The notes below the pieces were generated by a model that did no database searches, was not told where the DNA came from, and saw nothing but the letters and a program-made list of their open reading frames with translations. Shown one piece after another: positions 7,955 through 15,224 of a stretch of 42,625 nucleotides of DNA. Where the stretch lies: positions 1-42,625 of the forward strand of contig NZ_KB890646.1 of NCBI RefSeq assembly GCF_000373185.1. Direction: 5' to 3'. The position numbers and the translations under genes were made by a program. Position 1 is the stretch's first letter, and every line of letters begins with the position of its first letter. The DNA is from Segatella paludivivens DSM 17968 = JCM 13650 (GTDB taxonomy: Bacteria; Bacteroidota; Bacteroidia; Bacteroidales; Bacteroidaceae).

Positions 7955-9013
7955 TTAAAGAGAAAATACGATTCCTGCATTAAAACCAATCCAGCCTGCA
8001 ACTTTATATTTACTTCCACTATGTTCAAAGAGTGTATGCGGCATTTTGATTACGCTGGCAAATTCTCCATTTTCTTTTTGATTAGTGACAAATGTCTTGA
8101 AACTTGGTCCCACCTTTATTCCGAGATGCTTTGTTACTTGATATTGATAGTTCAAATTGAATTGGTTTAATAAATTCATTTTGTTGTCACCCCATTTCCA
8201 ATTGTAATGAAGAGCATCGCAAATCAGTTCCATATTTAATTTATGATTGTCCTTTATAGGAATTATTGAACCAAAGCCCAATCCTGTACTAAACACCGAC
8301 TTATCATTGTGTTCGCCAATGCCTGCTCTGAATATCGTATGAAACTTTTCTTTGCCCATCTTATAGGATAAGCTTGTAATAAAGAGTTCATTAGTAGAAA
8401 CTTCGAAAGCATAATATCCATTTTTAACTACATTGAAGAGACCTATCGGGAGAACATCATCATCGGCACCACAAACATTTACAACGCCAATTTGGATTCC
8501 TTTTCCTTTTTTAGCATAATTCACTACGCCTATTTGACTTCCATATAAATTGTTTTTAACAAAATTGATTGTAGACAACTGAAATCCGTTATGTGAATCA
8601 GAGACATTTGCAACACCGGAAATTGCTACGCCTATCGATTGTCCCTTAGTCAAGTTTGCGACTCCAGACAGAAGAAGTCCTTTACTATCTCCCGACGCTA
8701 TATTGCAAACTCCCGAAACAATTCCTCCCCTATTATTACCTGATGTGACATTGCAAACTCCAGATATTTGACATCCGTTCACGTCTCCTTGATTAATATT
8801 TGCCACAGATCCAAATTCGAATCCGTTTACGCCACCATTTAATCCACCGATAATGTTGAACGAAAAGTTATTCTTATAATCTACAGAATTAGTTCCAGCT
8901 GTCCCAACCGGATAGATAAATGACACTTGCACTGTCTTCTTTTCTTGCGCATTTGTATTCAAACTGGCTAATACAGCCAAAAATAAAATGCTTAATCCTT
9001 TTATTGTCTTCAT
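7955..9013 (-). CDS. Secreted LA_2272-type surface repeat protein
   Basis: A 352-residue protein with a signal peptide ending NTNAQ (residue about 22). Residues about 60-190 carry eight repeats of some 14-16 residues with the core G-x-x-h-S-G-V-x-N (for example GCQISGVCNV and GLLLSGVANL). They match the repeats of the 613-residue STN protein encoded 1.7 kb away. The C-terminal parts also agree: both have VKNGY-x-A-h-E, a K-hydrophobic-Y-K-(T/M)-G segment and an AGIG motif before beta-rich sequence. This protein therefore looks like the STN protein without its STN and regulatory domains. It is encoded directly upstream of the sigma gene on the same strand. It may be a partner, a regulated target or a duplicate of the receptor. 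The repeat fold is probably a beta solenoid followed by a membrane-associated beta domain (inference). Confidence 0.75.
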   Translation of the reverse strand: MKTIKGLSILFLAVLASLNTNAQEKKTVQVSFIYPVGTAGTNSVDYKNNFSFNIIGGLNGGVNGFEFGSVANINQGDVNGCQISGVCNVTSGNNRGGIVSGVCNIASGDSKGLLLSGVANLTKGQSIGVAISGVANVSDSHNGFQLSTINFVKNNLYGSQIGVVNYAKKGKGIQIGVVNVCGADDDVLPIGLFNVVKNGYYAFEVSTNELFITSLSYKMGKEKFHTIFRAGIGEHNDKSVFSTGLGFGSIIPIKDNHKLNMELICDALHYNWKWGDNKMNLLNQFNLNYQYQVTKHLGIKVGPSFKTFVTNQKENGEFASVIKMPHTLFEHSGSKYKVAGWIGFNAGIVFSL

Positions 9014-9672
9014 TGTTTATTATAAAAATTGTTTTGTTATACTTATAGAACATCTATCATAGATGTTACCCCTATTCCACTCTTAAAAAAACATCGAATT
9101 ATCTCATATTGCTTAAAACGACACATCTTACTTATTAAGAATCGCATAGTTACAAGTTTAGTTTTCTCACATTTATATGATATAGTCGTAAGTATATATC
9201 GTACAAATAAGAAACAGCCATTCTTTGGAGAAATATCTAGCAAGTGAGAGCAGATCCGAGTCCACTTATGAAGGATTGCACCCTCTAAATTGACGAAGAA
9301 CCATCTTAAATTTGAAAAAACATCTGTTTATGTTTAAAATCAGTGCAATACAGTGACGGAGAAAAATAGTATTTTACACTACTACTATTGTTTATCTATA
9401 GCTTCAACGATTAGTTGAGGACTTTGAGTAGTTTTAGCCCTTTTCATTTTTTAATGACTGACAATCTACATAAAGTTATAAATGATTCATAACTATACCA
9501 TAATTTATTATTTATATTTATAAAGTTTGTCTTGGCTTTGCATAAAATTCAGCAATGATGGACAGAACTTTCAGATATATACAATGATCTTATTCTCGTT
9601 TAGAGAATCTTTATATCAACAAAATCAAATAATTGGATAAAATGGCTAGAAAGACTTTACATACTCAAATAT
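9014..9672. other. Intergenic region left of the accessory island
   Basis: About 660 bp of A+T-rich sequence. Short frames on both strands (9029-9247 plus, 9043-9243 minus) overlap each other and look random. Positions 9246-9256 read gagagcagatc, the same string found in the last copy of the 73-bp repeat at 34771-34781, so a decayed copy of an interspersed element may lie here. A 21-codon frame at 9642-9707 begins MARKTLHTQIYDF but stops quickly. Confidence 0.4.
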
Positions 9673-9897
9673 ATGATTTTGGCAAGTTTTATAAATATTT
9701 TAATTAAGCAAAAGAAAACAAACAAGAAAACAAACCATTTACCTGATATTATAGAGAATATACAGGAACTAACAAGATACTATGGAGACAAGTATAAAAT
9801 TAAGAAAACAAAGATAGAAAATATTCTACTAGAAATCAACAAACACGTTTTTATAAAAATAAACAAGGGAATATATTGTGATATATTTAAAAAATAA
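9673..9897 (+). CDS. Possible small lysine-rich protein, doubtful
   Basis: A 74-codon frame rich in Lys, Ile and Asn in very A+T-rich DNA. It has no recognised domain and no clear promoter. The frame starting at 9642 (MARKTLHTQIYDFGKFYK) overlaps its start in another phase, so the two could be pieces of one broken gene. The amphipathic segment LPDIIENIQELTRYYGDKY is plausible as protein, but the composition alone could produce such a frame. I list it only because it lies beside the accessory island. Confidence 0.25.
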   Translation: MILASFINILIKQKKTNKKTNHLPDIIENIQELTRYYGDKYKIKKTKIENILLEINKHVFIKINKGIYCDIFKK

Positions 9898-9950
9898 CAA
9901 GCCATCTGAAAGAAAAAAAATAAAGATAAGATAAAAAACATCAAAAAATA

Positions 9951-9982
9951 TTTGGAAGGTATCAAAAAAAACTATATATTTG
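9951..9982 (+). promoter_or_regulatory. Promoter of the 125-residue gene
   Basis: TTTG (9951-9954), 20 bp, then TATATTTG (9975-9982) is a perfect Bacteroidetes promoter. It lies downstream of the more distal ATG at 9952 and so decides for the start at 9997. Confidence 0.7.
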
Positions 9983-9996
9983 CAAATAAAAAAAAG

Positions 9997-10374
9997 ATGA
10001 AATTCAAAATTCTAAGTTCAAAAGAGTACAATATCAAACTAAAAGCTACAATACACAGTAGCGGAAAGTTAGGATTTACAGCGGACACTGCGGATAAACT
10101 AAAGTTAAGCCCAAAGTCTGCCATAAAATTTGCACAGGACGAAGACGATGAGAGCATATTATACCTCATAAATGCCTCAGAACCAGATTCCGATTCTTTT
10201 CCTGTGAATAAAGCTGGTAATTACTATTACGTAAACGCAAAAGGTCTTTTTGACCATTTAGGCTTCGATTATATAAATAACAGCATCATGTTTGACATGG
10301 CTGATGTTAGCGAGAATGACATTGAAATTTACAAATTAACTAAAAGAGAAAAGCGGAGAATAAAAGGGGAATAA
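9997..10374 (+). CDS. Conserved-looking small protein of unknown function
   Basis: A 125-residue acidic/basic protein starting MKFKILSSKEYN. The promoter at 9951-9982 rules out the longer frame from 9952. The N-terminal half (KATIHSSGKLGFTADTADKL, then KLSPKSAIKFAQ) has a beta-hairpin and glycine-turn pattern loosely like swapped-hairpin AbrB proteins. The centre holds AGNYYYVNAKGLFDHLGFDY, and the end is a basic KREKRRIKG tail. I recall similar single-gene proteins in Bacteroidales but know of no assigned function. A hairpin 5 bp after the stop suggests a monocistronic transcript. It is the gene directly before the ubiquitin-like operon (457 bp away, same strand), so a role as regulator or partner is possible but not shown. 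Confidence 0.7.
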   Translation: MKFKILSSKEYNIKLKATIHSSGKLGFTADTADKLKLSPKSAIKFAQDEDDESILYLINASEPDSDSFPVNKAGNYYYVNAKGLFDHLGFDYINNSIMFDMADVSENDIEIYKLTKREKRRIKGE

Positions 10375-10378
10375 TAAA

Positions 10379-10406
10379 AAAGATGCAAACGTGAATTCGC
10401 ATCTTT
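10379..10406 (+). terminator. Hairpin after the 125-residue gene
   Basis: An 8-bp stem (aaagatgc with gcatcttt) with a 12-base loop begins 5 bp after the stop codon. The left arm follows an A-run and the right arm ends in TTT, so it may terminate in both directions. Confidence 0.5.
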
Positions 10407-10831
10407 CTTAAGAAAATAAAATATTACTTTACCAGGGTCATATTTTTCCGAGGCTACTCACCTCTATATTCTCTTAAGCAAAGATAAGAATTTTCGAAAA
10501 GAAATCGAAAAAATTCATGTTAAATTACGCATCTGCTTTATAGCTTACCCAATAATTATTATTAAAAATGCTGAATATTCTTTATTTTGGCATGTCAAGA
10601 TTGCAAATTTAACTATTTGCAGATCTTTAATCGAGTGTTCCATTTATTTTTTTATCAACATGATAGAAAATAATATGAGATGGATTATATCCATGTCTAA
10701 TAGAATGAATCGCATTCGATACTTTTTCAAGTAACATAGGTTAGTCGGAAGAAAAATCACATTGTTTACAAACATAATTCGATTTCTTGTACGACTCTCC
10801 TACATTTATTTAATAAAAATATATAAGATAT
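10407..10831. other. Intergenic region before the ubiquitin-like operon
   Basis: About 425 bp, strongly A+T rich. The string tacattta at 10801-10808 is one base off a TAnnTTTG box and could be the operon's promoter. The string gaggctactcacctc (around 10460) can form a small 4-bp hairpin. No gene seen. Confidence 0.4.
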
Positions 10832-11755
10832 ATGTATAATACAAATATACTCTTAGATAAAAAAAATAAAAAAAATATGTTTAAAATAATAATAGATAAT
10901 AAAGTATATGATGTTGCAGCACCTTTGATTACAGGCCAAGGGATATTGGAAATAGCATATAGCTCATTCAAAGGTTATGAACTATGTATGAAAACATCAG
11001 GCAATACAATGAGAAAAATTGCGCATGATGAAATAATAGACTTAAGTTTGCCCGGGTTGGAACATTTCGTTACAATTGCAAAAGCTCATGATAATGAGCT
11101 TGATTCCAAAAAGCCACATTCTAAAAAATACAAAGTCAAAATTGATAAGAATGAGTATGAAGTCGATCATCCTTTAATAACTGGTAGAGAATTGCTTGAA
11201 TTGGCGAAAAAGATTCCTTATACAAAGTATGGTATAAGTAAACGTATAAAAGGAAATAAATATATACCAATTGAGTATGACGAAAACGTCGATTTATCTG
11301 AACCCGGAATTGAGAAGTTTGTAACCCTTCCTTACGAACATACAGATGGAGAAGAGCCCGAAAGGGCCTTCTCTTTTAATGAAGAAGACACTTTTTTTTT
11401 AGATTCTTTAAATCTCCCCTATGAGGCTGTATCAGATGGTAACACTCATTGGTTATTGATACACAATTTTAATATACCAGAAGGATACAACACAGATAGT
11501 GCAACAGCAGCTATTATCATCCCAAGTGGCTATCCTGATACGTCATTGGATATGGTTTATTTTAATCCAAGTTTGTCGTTAAATAATGGACAACAGATAC
11601 CTGCTACACAGTGTCAAGTTCTGATACGCGGACTTTCTTTTCAGAGATGGTCTCGACATTTTACTGCGCAAAATCCATGGAGACCTGGTATAGACAATCT
11701 CAATACGTTCTATCTCTATATTCAAAATTGGCTTAAAAGAGAACTGAAAAAATGA
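10832..11755 (+). CDS. Fusion of two ubiquitin-like domains with an E2-like domain
   Basis: A 307-residue protein with three domains. Residues about 16-86 and 99-167 are two copies of the bacterial multi-ubiquitin domain; both contain the pattern PLITG...hLEhA/hLELA and end with ...hDLS-x-PGhE-x-FVT. Residues about 179-305 match the prokaryotic E2 family E: YPDTSLDMVYFNPSL, then FQRWSRH and PWRPGIDNL before the last helix. The only cysteine of the E2 part is Cys261, near where E2 enzymes keep their active-site cysteine. Neither ubiquitin-like copy ends in Gly-Gly, and both are covalently upstream of the E2. A second ATG at 10877 (residue 16) begins exactly at the first domain and may be the true start. 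The stop overlaps the E1 gene by ATGA. Probable role: protein modification, perhaps in phage defence. The biological function is inferred. Confidence 0.85.
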   Translation: MYNTNILLDKKNKKNMFKIIIDNKVYDVAAPLITGQGILEIAYSSFKGYELCMKTSGNTMRKIAHDEIIDLSLPGLEHFVTIAKAHDNELDSKKPHSKKYKVKIDKNEYEVDHPLITGRELLELAKKIPYTKYGISKRIKGNKYIPIEYDENVDLSEPGIEKFVTLPYEHTDGEEPERAFSFNEEDTFFLDSLNLPYEAVSDGNTHWLLIHNFNIPEGYNTDSATAAIIIPSGYPDTSLDMVYFNPSLSLNNGQQIPATQCQVLIRGLSFQRWSRHFTAQNPWRPGIDNLNTFYLYIQNWLKRELKK

Positions 11756-13140
11756 AATACAAGTTACGTTTAATTAAAGATGATTACAATTTATTGCAAT
11801 CTCATCTTTTAGGTAATTCTGGCAAAGAAGCCGCTGCTATTGGTCTATGTGGAAGATGCGAGTATGGAGACGAAAAAGTTATGACCTTACAAAAGGTTGT
11901 TCTGATACCTTACAATGAGTGTTATTGTTCCGAAGATAATGTAAGTTGGTCAACTAATCAATTGATTCCACTGTTAAAGGAAGCTGCAGATCATAATTAT
12001 GCCATTTTAAAGATACATTCTCATCCTAAAGGTGGAAGATTCTTTTCCAAACAAGACAATCATTCTGACGATGATTTGTTTAGTTCTATCATAGGCGGTT
12101 GGTGCGAGTCAGATCAACCTCATATTTCTGCAATTATGTTGCCAGACGGAGAAATCTATGGAAGAGCCGCTTTACCTAATAATCAATATGCAGATATATA
12201 CAGTGTTATGGTTGTAGGTGAAGAAATAGACTTCTTCTATCATAAATATCAGCATTTTTCGGATAGCTATTCTTTACGAACAATACAAACATTCGGAGAG
12301 GGTACCTATTCAAAATTAAAGCAGTTGAAAATCGGAGTTGTTGGCTGTTCAGGAACAGGCAGTATTACAATTGAACAGTTAATGAGATACTGTGTAGGTG
12401 ATTTTGTACTGGTGGACCCTGATATTATTGAGAGTAAAAATCTGAATAGATTAGTAGGAAGTAAGCAAACCGAAGATTGCATTGGCATGGCTAAGGTTGA
12501 TTTCTATAAAAATCAGATTATAGCAGCAAATTTAGGTAGTAAAGTAAATACTTTTAAATCAAATATTTGTAATTCTAAAGAAACACTTCAATGCCTATCA
12601 ACTTGCGATATTATTTTTGGTTGTATGGATTCTGCATCGGGAAGAAATATTCTAAATCGCTTATGTACTTTTTGTTTAATTCCTTATTTCGACATGGGGG
12701 TATACATATCAGCGGATGGTCATGGCGGAATTGATAAAATTTCAACTGCAGTTCATTATCTACAACCAGCAAAATCAACTTTATATACGAGGAAAGCATA
12801 CGACATGAATCAGGTGAATGCAGAACTGATGGAGTTAACAGAACCTGAACGGTATAAAACTGAAAGTAAAGAAGGGTATGTAAAAAATGCAAATGTAGAA
12901 AGTCCAGCTGTCATTAGCATTAATTGTTGTGTAAGTTCAATAGCCGTTATCGAGATGCTTAATAGAATTAGCAAATTCAAAAATGAACCAGCAGAACATT
13001 TTTCAAAGATTGTTTATGATATTTCGGAAGGTGCTATTATTCCCTATTCTGAGGATCAATTTGAAGTAGACGATAGATTGACCAAATTTAAAGGAAAAGG
13101 ATGGTGTAAACCATACTTGGATATACCAACTTTAAGCTGA
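11752..13140 (+). CDS. JAMM peptidase fused to ThiF/E1-like adenylyltransferase
   Basis: A 462-residue protein. Residues about 1-150 form a Prok-JAB metal peptidase with a complete JAMM set: Glu26, His89-x-His91-Pro, Ser99 and Asp102. Such domains remove or trim ubiquitin-like proteins. Residues about 175-430 are an E1/ThiF adenylation domain: glycine-rich GCSGTG (198-203), VDPD (221-224), NLNR (230-233) and the late SPAVISIN motif. E1 enzymes activate a ubiquitin-like C-terminus with ATP and pass it to an E2. The loop where relatives usually carry a Pro-Cys-x-x-Cys (residues about 337-347) reads LQPAKSTLYTR, without cysteine, so a thioester at that site looks impossible. It is encoded in an ATGA-overlapping operon with the ubiquitin-like/E2 fusion, so both proteins likely form one conjugation system. 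Confidence 0.88.
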   Translation: MKYKLRLIKDDYNLLQSHLLGNSGKEAAAIGLCGRCEYGDEKVMTLQKVVLIPYNECYCSEDNVSWSTNQLIPLLKEAADHNYAILKIHSHPKGGRFFSKQDNHSDDDLFSSIIGGWCESDQPHISAIMLPDGEIYGRAALPNNQYADIYSVMVVGEEIDFFYHKYQHFSDSYSLRTIQTFGEGTYSKLKQLKIGVVGCSGTGSITIEQLMRYCVGDFVLVDPDIIESKNLNRLVGSKQTEDCIGMAKVDFYKNQIIAANLGSKVNTFKSNICNSKETLQCLSTCDIIFGCMDSASGRNILNRLCTFCLIPYFDMGVYISADGHGGIDKISTAVHYLQPAKSTLYTRKAYDMNQVNAELMELTEPERYKTESKEGYVKNANVESPAVISINCCVSSIAVIEMLNRISKFKNEPAEHFSKIVYDISEGAIIPYSEDQFEVDDRLTKFKGKGWCKPYLDIPTLS

Positions 13141-13289
13141 TATTATAATGAAATCATTAATTTATATTACATGGTTCCACTAGCAATAACAAATATTTTA
13201 TGTAAAATTATAAGAAAGCAACAAAAGTATGCACTTGTGCGGTATATTGCCATAAAATAGCACGTTATATGAACAGTGCTTAATATGTT

Positions 13290-13320
13290 CCCCGAAAGTT
13301 AACCAAACTTTCGGGGTTTA
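13290..13320 (+). terminator. Terminator of the ubiquitin-like operon
   Basis: An 11-bp perfect stem (ccccgaaagtt with aactttcgggg), a 5-base loop and a following TTTATTAT. It lies 150 bp after the E1 stop and is the strongest hairpin of the island. Confidence 0.75.
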
Positions 13321-13899
13321 TTATGAAAAATATAAGAAAAAAGTTGATATTAAGTAGTATAAGTTCGGCACAATACCTGCCGATTATAATAAAGGTATAA
13401 ATTATTAATAATATTTTCAAATGCTTAACTTCATGAGAGCTCTTCAATTTTGATTATTTATAGTTTATTTTCTCCTATTTAAGAATATTAATCTAGGAAT
13501 TTGATTACTTTATGAATTTTAAATGAGAATCATTTTCAAATATTGTTAATACAGATTTAGCAGATTAGCAAGCTACAAAAAATTGAATTTTACTTTAGAA
13601 CATCTAACATATTAAACACCTAACATTTCTGGAAGCAGCATATAAAGCATCTCTCTATTTTAGTGGACTTATTTCTTCATTATAAATGTAGCCCATGGTG
13701 GCTATAATATATACTTTCTTCTAAATATGCATCTTTTATAATTATTCAAACGTCTCTTGAACATGGTTCAAGTTAAATATTTATAGATAAAAATTATATC
13801 GAATAAAGCATGTTGATTAAACAATAAATAATAAAAGCACTTAAAAGCAAATATTAGGGATAAAATATATATTTATTTCCTTTTATGAATAAAATGATA
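13321..13899. other. Intergenic A+T-rich region, no gene seen
   Basis: About 580 bp at the right border of the accessory island, and with the terminator part of an almost 800-bp gap after the E1 gene. Only short random frames were found, among them a 29-codon frame at 13171-13260 before the hairpin (begins MVPLAITNIL), which lacks support. No integrase, direct repeats or tRNA border was recognised. Confidence 0.45.
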
Positions 13900-13907
13900 T
13901 ATATTTG
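13900..13907 (+). promoter_or_regulatory. -7 box of the alpha/beta hydrolase gene
   Basis: TATATTTG fits TAnnTTTG and lies 26 bp before the ATG at 13934. The -33 element is weak. Confidence 0.55.
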
Positions 13908-13933
13908 CATTGTTAAATATAAAACTTTGATGC

Positions 13934-15172
13934 ATGAAAAAATTATTATCTTTATTTGCTATACTACTATTAGCTGCAACTTCTTACGCACAAAACAAGA
14001 TCGATGGAGTTTGGACTGGTAAACTAAATGCCGGTGCACAAACTCTGACAATCGTTATCCACGTAAACCATGATACAAATGGAAATGCAACATCATCACT
14101 TGATAGTCCTGATCAAGGAGCAAAGGATATTCCAGCAAAAGTAGACTACAGTTCTTCTGATTCTATTGCAATAAGTATTGTTAAGTTGGGAGCTTCTTTT
14201 AAAGGTCACTTAAGCGGAGATGAAATCAATGGTGAATTCTCGCAAATGGGATATAATTTTCCACTTAATCTTAAGCGAGGTGAGGAAAAACTTAACCGTC
14301 CACAAAATCCAACAAAGCCATACCCTTACAAAACAGAAGAGGTGACTTTCACGAATGCCACGGACAAGGCTATGCTTGCGGGAACAATCTGCTATCCTGT
14401 GAACTACCAAAAAGGTAAGACTCCCGTTGTACTAATGGTAACAGGAAGCGGTCTTGAAAACAGAGACGAAGAGGTGTTTGATCATAAGCCATTCTTGGTA
14501 ATTGCGGATTATCTTGCTCGCAACGGTGTCGCAACACTGCGATATGACGACCGCACTTATTGTGAGTCTAAAGGTGGTGACGTAAAAAATGCAACGACGA
14601 AAGATTTTGCACGTGATGCAGAAGCTGGTATAGCATATCTGAAATCAACGAAGAAATTCGGTAAGGTTGGCGTGCTCGGTCATAGCGAAGGCGGTTCGAT
14701 CGCATTTATGCTTGGAGCAAAGAACAAGGTTGACTTCATCATCAGCATGGCTGGTATTGGGGTCAAAGGCGACACAGCTCTTACGGCACAAACCAACAAG
14801 GCTATGGAACTAGCAGGACAGACTAACAGACTTACCACTCTGCAATTCAGAATAAGCACTTCGTTTAAGAAATCACCTTGGCTAAACTATTTCATTGATT
14901 ATGATCCTGCTGCCGACATCGCTGCAACGAAATGTCCTGTCATGGCTATCGACGGCGACAAGGACTTCCAGGTGATTTCATCGCTAAACTTAGCTGGAAT
15001 AAAAAAGAATCTTCATGAAAGTCAATACAATTTTATTCGTGAATATCCATCATTAAACCATCTTTTTCAGCATTGCACTACAGGTGCCTTAGATGAATAT
15101 CGGTCAATAGAGGAAACGGTGTCACCAGAAGTGCTTAGCGATATGGCAAAATGGATTCATTCTCTGAAATAA
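13934..15172 (+). CDS. Secreted alpha/beta hydrolase (esterase-like)
   Basis: A 412-residue protein with a signal peptide ending ATSYAQ (residue 20). Residues about 22-115 form a beta-rich N-terminal domain (DGVWTGKL...). The rest is an alpha/beta hydrolase: the oxyanion region LMVTGSGLENRDE, nucleophile elbow GHSEG with Ser251, acid within IDGDKDFQV, and the final histidine in SLNHLF. The family includes peptidases and carbohydrate or lipid esterases, so the exact substrate cannot be read from the sequence. It is 52 bp upstream of a GH43 glycosidase gene and likely shares its transcript, which suggests deacylation of plant polysaccharide fragments in the periplasm (inference). Confidence 0.85.
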   Translation: MKKLLSLFAILLLAATSYAQNKIDGVWTGKLNAGAQTLTIVIHVNHDTNGNATSSLDSPDQGAKDIPAKVDYSSSDSIAISIVKLGASFKGHLSGDEINGEFSQMGYNFPLNLKRGEEKLNRPQNPTKPYPYKTEEVTFTNATDKAMLAGTICYPVNYQKGKTPVVLMVTGSGLENRDEEVFDHKPFLVIADYLARNGVATLRYDDRTYCESKGGDVKNATTKDFARDAEAGIAYLKSTKKFGKVGVLGHSEGGSIAFMLGAKNKVDFIISMAGIGVKGDTALTAQTNKAMELAGQTNRLTTLQFRISTSFKKSPWLNYFIDYDPAADIAATKCPVMAIDGDKDFQVISSLNLAGIKKNLHESQYNFIREYPSLNHLFQHCTTGALDEYRSIEETVSPEVLSDMAKWIHSLK

Positions 15173-15224
15173 TACAGATATATTTGAAAACAACAACTAC
15201 ACGATTAAAGACTAATACTAAAGT

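Noticed and set aside
9029..9247. Overlapping short frames on both strands
   Set aside because: The plus and minus frames mirror each other in A+T-rich DNA, with no signal peptide, domain or promoter to support either.
9952..9996. Longer start of the 125-residue protein
   Set aside because: The promoter lies within this stretch (-33 at 9951, -7 at 9975-9982), so transcripts start after it.
10407..10831. Toxin-antitoxin or small RNA before the ubiquitin-like operon
   Set aside because: Only a weak -7-like box and a 4-bp hairpin were found; nothing specific supports either idea.
13171..13260. 29-codon frame after the E1 gene
   Set aside because: No conserved features or promoter, and chance frames of this length are common in this A+T-rich spacer.
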